Below, in pieces: positions 7,313 through 15,335 of a stretch of 64,000 nt of DNA. The notes beneath the pieces are model-generated. The model searched no databases. It was not told where the DNA came from and worked only from the letters and a program-made list of their open reading frames with translations. Positions within the stretch are counted from its first letter, which is position 1; each line of letters opens with the position of its first letter. The DNA is taken from assembly GCA_900110975.1 (NCBI GenBank), contig FOFK01000010.1:28938-92937 (forward strand), in the 5' to 3' direction. The DNA is from Lachnospiraceae bacterium RM5. GTDB taxonomy: Bacteria > Bacillota > Clostridia > Lachnospirales > Lachnospiraceae. A program made the translations under genes and the position numbers.

Positions 7313-8353
7313 ATGAAAAACTTTGATATTCTCTCAACATATGAAGAAAAATCCATAATAAATAAAGAACACAATGTCTTTCTTGTAGAAAATACTATCA
7401 CTCACAAAATATATATTAAAAAAATTTTAGAAAAATATTCCGAAGAAACTCTAATAACTCTTAAAAACCATCCCATCAATGGAATTCCTAAAATAATTGA
7501 TATCGAAAAAATTGATGATAAATTAATTCTTATCGAAGAATATATTACAGGAACTGGCTTAGATGAAATTATAAACAATAATCAATTAAACGCACATAAT
7601 TTAAGATTATATGCCAATGATTTATGCAACACATTAGATGAACTTCATAAATTAAATATAATTCATAGAGATATAAAACCATCAAACATTATAATTACAA
7701 GAGATAACAAAGCTGTTCTTATTGATTTCAACGCCGCAAAACTTTTTAAAAAATATGAAACCAAAGATACTGTACTTCTTGGAACTATGGGTTACGCGCC
7801 TCCTGAACAGTTTGGATTTGCACAATCAACAAAAAAATCTGATATTTATTCATTCGGCATTCTTATAAAAGAAATGGCTAATTCTCTAAAAGATGAAACA
7901 AATTCATTTAACTATGTCATCAAAAAATGTACTATGTTAAATCCGGATAAAAGATTTAATTCAGCAAAAGAAGTTAAAAAAGCTCTATCCTATATATTTC
8001 CTGATGCACCGGTAGGTTATAGAAGCGGTAATCTTTCCCATATGATTCTTGCATCTATTTATTATATCTTTATTTTTCTTGTTATTATTTGTTCTATCGG
8101 CTCAAAAGCGTTTGCAAATGAAAATATAATAACTATCATTCTCATTTATATCTATGAACCACTTGTATCCCTTGGTTTACCTGCTATTCTTTTTAACTAT
8201 AGAGGCATTGATGATCATCTATCTATAACAAGCCATGAAAATCCTTTTATCAGGCTAATTGGCAGAATATTATTTTTTATACTTTTATCATCAATAATAT
8301 CATTAATTTCAACAATTATTTATGGTATTTCTCTTTTATTATTCGTATCTTAA
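7313..8353 (+). CDS. Membrane-anchored Ser/Thr protein kinase, atypical
   Basis: Hanks-type kinase fold with catalytic loop HRDIKPSN (residues 118-125), a metal-binding motif DFN instead of DFG (138-140), activation/P+1 segment GTMGYAPPEQFG (157-168) and SDIYSFGIL. The likely beta-3 lysine is in YIKKIL (34-39). A glycine-rich nucleotide loop is not visible in the first 30 residues, so the N-lobe is divergent. After residue 240 come three or four hydrophobic segments (around 244-263, 272-294, 312-345) and no PASTA or other recognised sensor domain. RBS AAGGAG; start ATG at 7313. It is the only plus-strand gene supported in the window, and its 3' end overlaps the convergent permease gene by 15 bp. 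Its targets are unknown. Confidence 0.85.
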   Translation: MKNFDILSTYEEKSIINKEHNVFLVENTITHKIYIKKILEKYSEETLITLKNHPINGIPKIIDIEKIDDKLILIEEYITGTGLDEIINNNQLNAHNLRLYANDLCNTLDELHKLNIIHRDIKPSNIIITRDNKAVLIDFNAAKLFKKYETKDTVLLGTMGYAPPEQFGFAQSTKKSDIYSFGILIKEMANSLKDETNSFNYVIKKCTMLNPDKRFNSAKEVKKALSYIFPDAPVGYRSGNLSHMILASIYYIFIFLVIICSIGSKAFANENIITIILIYIYEPLVSLGLPAILFNYRGIDDHLSITSHENPFIRLIGRILFFILLSSIISLISTIIYGISLLLFVS

Positions 8354-9670
8354 GGCATCTATAGGAGACAGCTTTGCTGCTCTCTTTGCCGGATATGAAC
8401 CAAAAATGATTCCTGTAAGCATTGAAAATGCAACTGATATTATAATCGCAAGAAGTGATGGTCTTATACTTACCTCTAAGAGACCTGCCATCGCCTGCTG
8501 TGTATTTTCAAGAAACATCATTGCAACCTTACCGATAATAACACCATTTATTATACCGATTATTACACCTATTAATCCGCCAACTGTACATATAACAACT
8601 GATTCCGATAAAAACTGGAGCCATATGTTATTATTCTTTGCACCAAGGGCTTTTCTGATTCCTATTTCCCTTGTTCTTTCAATTACACTTACAAGCATAA
8701 TATTCATAACACCAACGCCTCCAACTATCAGAGAAATCGCTGCTATAACAGAAATTGCAACAGTTATAACATCAAGTGTTGTTGTTATGACTTTTAACTC
8801 AGATGCAAGATCATAACAATCTATTTCCATATGTTCATTTTCAGCATATTTTGTCTCTTTAAAATATTCTTTTGTTTCTTTTGAAACTGCTGTTGAACTT
8901 ATACCTTTTTTTGTTGTAAACCTAAAATATGTAAATCCTGATCCATCCAGAATCTCAGGATTCCTTTCTACTGCATATGTAACCGGCACTAAAATTGGTG
9001 TTGGTAAATCTTTTTCTGATACCTTAACATCCATAAGTCCAAGCATTTTCTTATTCAACTCATAGACTCCAACTATATAAACCTTATTTATTGTACCGTC
9101 ATCCATTGTTAATTCCAGTTTTTTTCCTATAGGATCTTCATCCGGAAAAGCATATTTAACAAATAAATCAGAAACTACACAAACAGGTCTTTTATTATCA
9201 AGATCAGCTTTTGTAATATTTCTTCCATACAATAAATCGTTTTTATTTATTTCAGTCCAATCTGTCATAGTTCCTGTAACGGAACCTTTTGCTTCACCTG
9301 TATCTGATGAATAAGATGCCTCTCCAGCTGACATAGATACATCAAATAAATCTATCTTATCAGAAAACTTTTCTTTAAATACCATAAGTTCATCATAAGT
9401 CAGATAATCACTTTCCTGCCACTCATAATCATCATAATAGTCCCCTTCTTCGCTTTCCACATAAATCTGTGATACATAAGCCTCAACAAGATTTGAGCCA
9501 CTAAGGGATGAAAGTGTATTGCTTATGGTATTTTTAAGGGAACTACCTATTGTAGTTATTGTAATAACAGAGCTGACACCAATAATTATTCCAAGCATGG
9601 TAAGAATAGATCTTAATTTATTTGCCCTGATATTAGAAAATGCAAGCCTTATAGATTCTGATAAATTCAT
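8339..9670 (-). CDS. MacB-like ABC transporter permease (FtsX family)
   Basis: Membrane subunit of a tripartite-like efflux system. An N-terminal helix (residues about 18-42, with the LGIIIGVSSVITI motif) is followed by an extracytoplasmic MacB_PCD-type domain of about 250 residues and an FtsX domain with three helices (around 310-335, 360-385, 405-430). It contains the typical IMLVSVIERTREIGIRKALGAK and ends GSYPAKRAAKLSPIDALRYE, a hallmark of this family. The start ATG shares one base with the ATPase stop codon. In Gram-positive bacteria such proteins export peptides or drugs or act in mechanotransmission; the substrate is not evident here. Confidence 0.93.
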   Translation of the reverse strand: MNLSESIRLAFSNIRANKLRSILTMLGIIIGVSSVITITTIGSSLKNTISNTLSSLSGSNLVEAYVSQIYVESEEGDYYDDYEWQESDYLTYDELMVFKEKFSDKIDLFDVSMSAGEASYSSDTGEAKGSVTGTMTDWTEINKNDLLYGRNITKADLDNKRPVCVVSDLFVKYAFPDEDPIGKKLELTMDDGTINKVYIVGVYELNKKMLGLMDVKVSEKDLPTPILVPVTYAVERNPEILDGSGFTYFRFTTKKGISSTAVSKETKEYFKETKYAENEHMEIDCYDLASELKVITTTLDVITVAISVIAAISLIVGGVGVMNIMLVSVIERTREIGIRKALGAKNNNIWLQFLSESVVICTVGGLIGVIIGIINGVIIGKVAMMFLENTQQAMAGLLEVSIRPSLLAIIISVAFSMLTGIIFGSYPAKRAAKLSPIDALRYE

Positions 9671-10383
9671 TATAAACCACCTCCATTTTCTGAATATCTG
9701 TCATCAATAACATTTCCATCACTAATAGTAATTATTCTTTCTGTTTCTTTTGCAAGTTCCTTGCTGTGTGTAATTAAAACAATTGTCTTATTCTGTTCCT
9801 TATGAAGCTTATGGAAAATATCCATAACTAAATGTCCTGTCTTTGAATCAAGAGCTCCTGTAGGCTCATCTGCAAGAATAATTGAAGGATTATTTGCCAT
9901 AGCCCTTGCAATTGCAACTCTTTGGTTTTGTCCACCTGATAACTCATTTGATTTATGGTCCATTCTTTCTGCCATTCCAACCATTTCCAAAAGTTCTTTA
10001 GCTCTTTTTTTTCTTTCAGATCTGGAAACTCCTGCATACATAAGGGGAACTTCAACGTTTCTAAGTGCCGACATTCTTGGTATAAGGCAGAAACTCTGAA
10101 AAACAAAACCTATTTTCTGATTTCTTATTTCACTTAATTTCTTATCATTAAGACTTGAAATATCTTCACCATCAAGTATATATTCTCCACTTGTAGGTCT
10201 GTCCAAGGCTCCAATAATATTCATAAGTGTACTTTTACCTGAACCGGATTCACCTACAATAGATACAAACTCACCTTCATAGATTTTAAAATCCATACCA
10301 TGAAGTATTTCAAGCTCATTTTCCTGTCCTTCATAATATTTTTTTACAATATTATGCATATCTATAATAACTTTTTTATCCAT
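9670..10383 (-). CDS. MacB/LolD-like ABC transporter ATPase
   Basis: ATPase of the efflux operon, 237 residues. Walker A GESGSGKST, signature LSGGQNQRVAIARA, Walker B IILADEPTGALDSKTG and the switch His in VLITHSKELAKE are all intact. The insertion FQSFCLIPRMSALRNVEVPLMYAG is typical of the LolD/MacB/FtsE branch. It is encoded 26 bp downstream of the membrane fusion protein gene and overlaps the FtsX permease gene by one base. Confidence 0.96.
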   Translation of the reverse strand: MDKKVIIDMHNIVKKYYEGQENELEILHGMDFKIYEGEFVSIVGESGSGKSTLMNIIGALDRPTSGEYILDGEDISSLNDKKLSEIRNQKIGFVFQSFCLIPRMSALRNVEVPLMYAGVSRSERKKRAKELLEMVGMAERMDHKSNELSGGQNQRVAIARAMANNPSIILADEPTGALDSKTGHLVMDIFHKLHKEQNKTIVLITHSKELAKETERIITISDGNVIDDRYSENGGGL

Positions 10384-10409
10384 ATAAAAACCTCTTTTTA
10401 GAACCCTGC

Positions 10410-11765
10410 TTATATTCCTTCATGTATATTTACGGCAACAACATCACCTTCGCTGACATCATATCCATAATCTACGATAAGATCTTTTTCCTTAAGTTCA
10501 TCGGATTTAATTTCCACGTAATAACCATCATCACTTCCGGTTTCTACAAGGACTTTTTCAAGTTTATATTCATCATTATTTTGTTTTACTGCTCTGTATA
10601 CAAATTTTTCACCATCTTCTTCTACAATGCTGTCAACCGGAACAGATAAAATATCCGCCTTCTCTTCAATAAGAATATCAACCTTTGCATTCATTCCAAG
10701 AAGTAATTCATTTTCATCATTAATAATAACTTCTGCACTATAATTTGCATTTGCACTGCTTCCGCTTTCATCCATAATCACATCATCTGATGAAGCCGCA
10801 AAATTAATTACTTTATTAACTGTTCCGTTATATACTTTGTCAGGTAATGCATCAGCTGTTATAGTAGCCTGAAGACCATTTTTAACATCTAAAATTTCTT
10901 TTTCTTTAATATTTACTTTAACTTTAAGATTTTTATTATCTTCAATCTGCATAAGCACACCATTTGGAATAGATCCCTGTGAAACATTTAATTTTGTTAT
11001 AATTCCTGACTGCTCAGCTGTAACTGTCATTTCATCTCTCTGTCTGTATAATTTAGCAAGTTCTTTTGTTGTGTCACTGTTTCCATCTGTGTTAATAGCA
11101 TCAATATCAACTGCATCCTGTGCTGTAGTAATTGCATCATCACAGGCTTTTGTAACTGTATCAATGTTTGTCTTAGCATCATTCATTGCTTTTTCTGCTT
11201 CCTTTACACTAGCTGCCATTTCAACAGCTTCTGGTGTATTCTTATCAGCAAGGGCATTGTAAGTATTATTTATTTTATTATATTCATCTACTAACGTATT
11301 ATATGCATTAGTCGCATTATTTACTTCTGTAGTCTTATTATTAATCGCATCATCTAAAGCTCTCTTTGTAATTTCAGTGTTTTTAGCACTTAATTTTTCT
11401 GCTTCAGAAACCTGTAATTCAAGTTCTGCAATCAGGTCGTTTAACTCTTTATCATCAAAACTGCAGAGCACATCGCCTTCGTTTACATAATCACCAAGAG
11501 ATACATTTAATTCTTTAATCTTATAAGTTATGTCTGTTGAAACTGTAAGAACATTCTGACTCTCAACAGTACCGGTTACTCCAAATGATTTTGATAAATC
11601 ATGCTTATGAAGTTCCTGTACATCAATTCCTAAATCCTCTTCGACTGCCTTCTTTTTAGGTTTCATCAGTGAATTAACAATACACAAACCTATCACCAAA
11701 ACCACAACAGCTATGGCAATAATCTTTTTTTTACTTTTCTTTTTTTTGTTATTAGCTTTACTCAT
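10410..11765 (-). CDS. MacA-like membrane fusion protein (HlyD family)
   Basis: Adaptor subunit of the efflux system, 451 residues. A Lys-rich N-terminus precedes one membrane anchor (residues about 15-33, IIAIAVVVLVIGLCIVNSLM). A lipoyl/barrel-sandwich half (ITYKIKELNVSLGDYVNEGDVLCSFDD) leads into a long alpha-hairpin coiled coil (about 110-225), then the second lipoyl half (VTAEQSGIITKLNVSQGSIP), a beta-barrel (LQATITADALPDKVYNGTVNKV) and a membrane-proximal domain. First gene of the operon with the ATPase and FtsX permease. The promoter upstream is embedded in an inverted repeat, so the operon is probably controlled by a dedicated repressor not encoded nearby. Confidence 0.93.
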   Translation of the reverse strand: MSKANNKKKKSKKKIIAIAVVVLVIGLCIVNSLMKPKKKAVEEDLGIDVQELHKHDLSKSFGVTGTVESQNVLTVSTDITYKIKELNVSLGDYVNEGDVLCSFDDKELNDLIAELELQVSEAEKLSAKNTEITKRALDDAINNKTTEVNNATNAYNTLVDEYNKINNTYNALADKNTPEAVEMAASVKEAEKAMNDAKTNIDTVTKACDDAITTAQDAVDIDAINTDGNSDTTKELAKLYRQRDEMTVTAEQSGIITKLNVSQGSIPNGVLMQIEDNKNLKVKVNIKEKEILDVKNGLQATITADALPDKVYNGTVNKVINFAASSDDVIMDESGSSANANYSAEVIINDENELLLGMNAKVDILIEEKADILSVPVDSIVEEDGEKFVYRAVKQNNDEYKLEKVLVETGSDDGYYVEIKSDELKEKDLIVDYGYDVSEGDVVAVNIHEGI

Positions 11766-11782
11766 CTTTTAATCTCCTTAAC

Positions 11783-11819
11783 ATACTAAGTGTACTAATC
11801 ATTATAATACACTTAGTAT
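11783..11819 (-). promoter_or_regulatory. Inverted-repeat operator over the efflux operon promoter
   Basis: Perfect 12-bp arms atactaagtgta (11783-11794) and tacacttagtat (11808-11819) with a 13-nt spacer. On the minus strand a consensus -10 TATAAT occupies 11806-11801, inside the spacer, and TTTACA lies 15 bp further upstream as a loose -35. Binding of a dimeric repressor would cover the -10 element. TetR- and MarR-type regulators use sites of this form; the regulator itself is not in the window. Confidence 0.7.
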
Positions 11820-11892
11820 ATTGTAAACATTTTTTCCTGTCAACTACTTTTTTATAAAATAATAAAAAATTTTAATTTATTATTTTTAATAC

Positions 11893-11983
11893 AAAAAAGA
11901 CATAGCCAGAGAATGCGCTCCGGCCTCCAAACGTTAAATTTTACTCTAACCTTTGAGGTCGGTACATTCCGACTATGTCTTTT
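11893..11983 (-). terminator. Elaborate structured terminator after the NlpC/P60 gene, possible small RNA
   Basis: The outer stem AAAAGACATAG/CTATGTCTTTT (11895-11905 with 11973-11983) encloses short AATG/CATT pairing and an inner stem CCTCAAAGGTTA with TAACGTTTGGAGG. On the minus strand the structure ends in six T. It lies about 40 nt beyond the hydrolase stop codon and far from the next start. It is larger and more branched than the other terminators here. Confidence 0.65.
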
Positions 11984-12022
11984 ATAATCTGCAATTTAAT
12001 AATTTATCAATATAAAATCTTA

Positions 12023-13201
12023 TCAGTCTATAATTCTTGTTGCACATGCAGGCGTTGTGTAGAAAGCATTTCCTATAATGATACCTGTTCTTTCTGTGCT
12101 GGCATGAATAATCTGACCACCACCAATATAGATAGCAACATGACCAATACTTGAACCATGATTATAGAAAAGTAAATCTCCCGGCTGAATCTCATCAAGT
12201 GAAATTCTTGTTCCGTTATGAGACTGTGCTCCTGATGTTCTATCAAGATAATATCCAAAATGTTCAAATACTCTCATTGTAAATCCTGAGCAGTCTGTTC
12301 CATTTGTAAGGCTTGTTCCACCCCATACATATGGATTTCCAAGGAACTGTTTTGCATATTCAATTAATTCAACTCTTACCGATGAATAACCATCTTCTGT
12401 CTTTATCTCTTCAACCTTAACACCTTTTGGAAGAGTATCATATACATCAACAAATTCAGCTTTAACATATCCAGTAATATCATCAATATTTACTTTTATC
12501 CAATCAGAATTCTCATCATATTCATCTTCGTCCACTTCAATTTCTTCATCCATGGCAACATATGTATATATCTTAGAATCTGTTGTCTTTGCTTCTCTTA
12601 CCATAAGCATGTCAGCATTTACTTTTGCTGCTTTATGCATATTTTCTAAAGCTCTTTCCTTAGCCTCATCACCTGTAATAATATATTCTGAAGAAACATA
12701 TCCTGTTACATTTCCAGATGTCATATAATACCAGCCATTTTCTTCACTGATGATTTCGCATCCGGCATTGATTGGCAATTTACCAATAATACTTCCACCT
12801 TCATCAGCTTCATCCCTGATATTTAAATATGTGTCAACATCAGCAACACCAAGGTTATCATATTCATTCAAATCCTGTTTCTTTTTCTCATTTTCCATTG
12901 TCTTTTCAAATTCTTCTTCTGTCTGGTTTATTATGCTATACTTAGGATTTGAAACCATGGACATATTCTGTTTTACAGCTTCTACTGTAACTGTCTTTTT
13001 ATCATCTTTATCAGAATCATCTTTTTTTGAATCAACAGAATCTGCATCTGCCTTAGATAAAGTTCCTGCTATTCCATAATTTATAGATGTATTATTTTTA
13101 TCTGTATTTGCAAAATGTGCTAAAGTTATACTCAAAATACTTGCAGTTATAACAAAAGATGCAGCAACTATGTTAGACTTTTTCATTATTTTTTTCTTCA
13201 T
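12023..13201 (-). CDS. Secreted SH3-NlpC/P60 peptidoglycan hydrolase
   Basis: Cell-wall endopeptidase, probably cleaving stem peptides during growth or separation. 392 residues: an N-terminal signal or anchor (residues 10-30), an Asp/Lys/Ser-rich linker, two bacterial SH3 domains (about 122-177 with YLNIRDEADEGGSIIGKL and GYVSSEYI; about 195-255 with LMVREAKTTDSKIY and GYVKAEFV), and a C-terminal NlpC/P60 domain (about 278-392). Catalytic Cys304 is in TDCSGF, His354 in GHVAIY, and His366 is a candidate third residue. Monocistronic: its own promoter upstream and a structured terminator downstream. Confidence 0.94.
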   Translation of the reverse strand: MKKKIMKKSNIVAASFVITASILSITLAHFANTDKNNTSINYGIAGTLSKADADSVDSKKDDSDKDDKKTVTVEAVKQNMSMVSNPKYSIINQTEEEFEKTMENEKKKQDLNEYDNLGVADVDTYLNIRDEADEGGSIIGKLPINAGCEIISEENGWYYMTSGNVTGYVSSEYIITGDEAKERALENMHKAAKVNADMLMVREAKTTDSKIYTYVAMDEEIEVDEDEYDENSDWIKVNIDDITGYVKAEFVDVYDTLPKGVKVEEIKTEDGYSSVRVELIEYAKQFLGNPYVWGGTSLTNGTDCSGFTMRVFEHFGYYLDRTSGAQSHNGTRISLDEIQPGDLLFYNHGSSIGHVAIYIGGGQIIHASTERTGIIIGNAFYTTPACATRIID

Positions 13202-13265
13202 AATCTCTACTCTTTTTTCTAAATATTTAAAATTGTTACAAAAGTGTTACAATTTCATCATTCGT

Positions 13266-13293
13266 ATTATAACATTGTATTTTTATATGTCAA
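13266..13293 (-). promoter_or_regulatory. Sigma-A-type promoter of the NlpC/P60 gene
   Basis: Minus-strand TTGACA (13293-13288), 16-bp spacer, TATAAT (13271-13266). The leader of about 60 nt contains two copies of GTAACA. Confidence 0.75.
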
Positions 13294-13331
13294 CGGTTTA
13301 TTAAAATATTTTTCTTAATAAGTTTATTTAA

Positions 13332-13694
13332 TTATTTTTCCCTCATTTCATAATTTTTATCTTCATCAATCATTTCTAACATTATTTCGCCAAAATGAGG
13401 ATCAAACTGTGTACCTATTCCATTTTCTATATCATCCGGCAAAGTAGTGACTATAGTAAAATCCTCATCATATGCCATTTTATCATTTAATGTTCTTCCT
13501 GCTTTAAAACTGCTTCCATCCTCATGATAAACAGTCCATTCATCTATATATATAACTTCTTTGTCATCATTATTATAAATATGTTTAACTATAAACGTAA
13601 ATAAAAGACCAATAAGTAAACTTAATCCAAACACTCAAAAAAACACTTTTTCAAGCAAATACTTAGGTCTTTTCGACACCTCAGATATAAGCAT
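13332..13694 (-). pseudogene. Remnant of a membrane signalling protein with HD-GYP C-terminus
   Basis: An ATG at 13694 with GGGAGG 7 nt upstream starts MLISEVSKRPKYLLEKVFF. Codon 20 is TGA (13637-13635), and the same frame continues as VFGLSLLIGLLFTFIV to a stop at 13332. The first half (membrane helix, then DEWTVYHEDGSSFKAGRTL and DFTIVTTLPDDI) resembles the sensor N-terminus of large clostridial GGDEF or HD-GYP membrane proteins. After LPDDIENG the sequence jumps directly to GTQFDPHFGEIMLEMIDED, which resembles the extreme C-terminus of HD-GYP phosphodiesterases. The whole middle, including the catalytic domain, is missing. Best read as an internally deleted gene that also gained a nonsense codon; a recoded short protein is unlikely. 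Domain assignments are from memory of the families. Confidence 0.7.
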
Positions 13695-13831
13695 AAATGT
13701 TCCTCCCTAAGTCAGTTCATACACTAATATTATAGCATTTATAAAAGTAAAAAAACATTAATCTTTCGTTACAGATTAGCCGGATGGTCCTTAATAAAAA
13801 TGCTGTAGATTTAATAATTTGCTGCGAGTTT
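13695..13831. other. Intergenic DNA upstream of the HD-GYP remnant
   Basis: No coding sequence seen. It includes the remnant's intact ribosome binding site (about 13702-13707) and AT-rich DNA; no convincing promoter pair was found. Confidence 0.4.
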
Positions 13832-14099
13832 AATGTAATTTTCTTTCGACCACTACTAAAATCTCGACATTTTCTTCGTCTCGCTAGTAATTTCCTTTCA
13901 GCGACTACTAGAATCTCAGCATTTTTTTCGTCTCGCTAGTAATTTCCTTTCAGCGACTACTAGAATCTCAGCATTTTTCCCCTTCCGCTAGTAATTTTCT
14001 TTCAGCGACTACTAGAATCTCGACATTTTTTCCCTCCCGCTAGTAATTTTCTTTCGACCACTACTAGAATCTCAGCATTTTTTTCTTCTCGCTAGTAAT
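13832..14099. repeat. 52-bp minisatellite (5 copies)
   Basis: The block ctagtaat recurs at 13884, 13936, 13988, 14040 and 14092, exactly 52 bp apart; a diverged first unit begins near 13832. Each unit carries ctagta ... tactag inverted arms around ttcagcgac or its variant ttcgaccac, then aatct and a pyrimidine tract. Variants at two sites (tcagc or tcgac) are shuffled among units, suggesting gene-conversion-like exchange. Adjacent repeats have no unique spacers. Confidence 0.88.
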
Positions 14100-14102
14100 T
14101 AA

Positions 14103-14153
14103 ATAAAAACAGCTTGATTTTTAAATCACATCAGACCTAAAAATCAAACTGTT
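14103..14153 (-). terminator. Terminator after the 73-residue protein gene
   Basis: Stem aacag-ttgattttta (14108-14123) with taaaaatcaa-ctgtt (14138-14153), one internal mismatch. It is followed on the minus strand by TTTTATTT. Confidence 0.75.
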
Positions 14154-14232
14154 AATATGCTTTACAAGGATATCCCTTTAATATATCTCTTAAATATTAT
14201 TTCTTTAAATATATCTCTTCTTAATTTTATCT

Positions 14233-14454
14233 TTAATATATTTTCCTTAATTCTTCTTTAATTCCATATCTGCTTTTAAATTCTTCCAAATCCTTATCGT
14301 TACTGATAAGCATGATTTCTTTGAATTTATTTGTATTTAAATCCAAGAAACCTGCCACCTGCTCGCCATTACAAATGCTCACTTTTATAACAGGTTCATA
14401 ATTTAATGAATCATATTCTTCAAACCGATTAACTGTTTTCTTTTTAAAAAACAA
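14233..14454 (-). CDS. Small conserved protein of unknown function
   Basis: 73 residues beginning from TTG with GGAGG 7 nt upstream; no ATG is available at a suitable distance. The sequence has a basic start (FFKKK), then YEPVIKVSICNGEQVAGFLDL, KFKEIMLISNDKDLEEFKSRYGI and a charged end. I recall similar short proteins in Lachnospiraceae, sometimes labelled from weak hits as aspartate dehydrogenase; nothing in this sequence supports an enzyme. The SICNGEQVAGF block looks like the most constrained part. It follows luxS on the same strand by about 90 bp and ends at its own terminator. Confidence 0.7.
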   Translation of the reverse strand: MFFKKKTVNRFEEYDSLNYEPVIKVSICNGEQVAGFLDLNTNKFKEIMLISNDKDLEEFKSRYGIKEELRKIY

Positions 14455-14543
14455 TTTAATTCCTCCACAACTTTTATAAATCCACCATCACACAAATCTA
14501 CAACAACGCGAATCCACCATCATGTGAACCTACAATCACCTAT

Positions 14544-15068
14544 CTATGAATCAAAAAATTGTCTGCCATCATCTGTGACTAAGCGTTCTGTTTTTGGATA
14601 TTCAAAAATACTATCATTTTCAGAATTATCTTCAAGATATTTTACAAATTCATCAGCATACCACTTTGCCATCAAAAGATTATGCATAAGATAATTTCCA
14701 CAATTTTCAGGTGCAGTTCCAGGAACTTCTACTGTGTCATCCACTGATTTAAAAGCATTTAATACTAATTCAAAAATCTCTTTTGAACTTCTTTCTTTCT
14801 TAAGAATTAGATAAAATCCAGTAAGACATCCCATCGGTCCCCAATAAATAACATCATCTTTCCATTTGGGATCATTTCTAAGATATGTAGCAATTATGTG
14901 TTCAAGTGAATGCATTGCTGCAACATCTATCGCCGGTTCCCTATTTGGTCTTTTCATTCTGATGTCATATGTTGTAACACTTTCTCCATTAACATTATCA
15001 ACACGACTAACAAAAATTCCTGGTACAATAAGTGTATGATCTACCGAAAAGCTCTTTATTAATTCCAT
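14544..15068 (-). CDS. luxS: S-ribosylhomocysteine lyase
   Basis: Cleaves S-ribosylhomocysteine to homocysteine and DPD, the precursor of autoinducer-2, in the activated methyl cycle. The ATG at 15068 (MELIKSF) is chosen because GGAG lies 6 nt before it; the longer frame would begin with a TTG inside that ribosome binding site. This gives 174 residues. Metal ligands are visible: H53 and H57 in HSLEH, with E56 as catalytic base, and C123 in ENCGNYLMH; the catalytic C81 is in GCLTGFYL. No pfs (nucleosidase) gene is adjacent. It lies next to c-di-GMP turnover genes. Confidence 0.97.
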   Translation of the reverse strand: MELIKSFSVDHTLIVPGIFVSRVDNVNGESVTTYDIRMKRPNREPAIDVAAMHSLEHIIATYLRNDPKWKDDVIYWGPMGCLTGFYLILKKERSSKEIFELVLNAFKSVDDTVEVPGTAPENCGNYLMHNLLMAKWYADEFVKYLEDNSENDSIFEYPKTERLVTDDGRQFFDS

Positions 15069-15076
15069 TTTTATCT

Positions 15077-15115
15077 CCAATCTTTTTTATCTTTTTTATC
15101 TTTTTTATCTTTTAT
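15077..15115 (-). repeat. 9-bp tandem repeat in the luxS leader
   Basis: cttttttat is repeated perfectly three times (15082-15108) with a partial fourth copy, giving a purine-rich leader (AAAAGATAAAAAAG on the minus strand) ending directly at the luxS ribosome binding site. A change in copy number would alter leader length or mRNA accessibility. Confidence 0.7.
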
Positions 15116-15221
15116 AACTCATTATTATAAATGTCTATATTTTATTTTTATATATTTCTATAATTATATTATAAAAAAATAATAATCCATAAAGAAATAT
15201 AATATATTATTTGATCACCTG

Positions 15222-15269
15222 CAAAAAAATATATGGTATATTCATTCACCTGTAAAATATACCATATAT
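15222..15269 (-). terminator. Terminator after the EAL protein gene
   Basis: Perfect 14-bp inverted repeat atatatggtatatt (15229-15242) and its complement (15255-15268), followed on the minus strand by six to seven T. It separates the phosphodiesterase gene from luxS. Confidence 0.75.
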
Positions 15270-15335
15270 ACATATATTTGTAAAAGAATAAACTTACATT
15301 TTATTTAAAATGAGCGTTGCGTTTGCGATTTTCCA

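Noticed and set aside
8322..8816. Plus-strand 164-codon frame opposite the MacB permease
   Set aside because: It runs antisense to the conserved FtsX C-terminus and is only a shadow of that gene.
13635..13637. TGA codon as selenocysteine or recoded Trp in the HD-GYP remnant
   Set aside because: It falls at a membrane helix boundary without a SECIS-like stem, and the gene is also missing its catalytic middle, so decay is the simpler reading.
13832..14099. Possible CRISPR array
   Set aside because: The 52-bp units are contiguous, with no unique spacers and no cas genes nearby.
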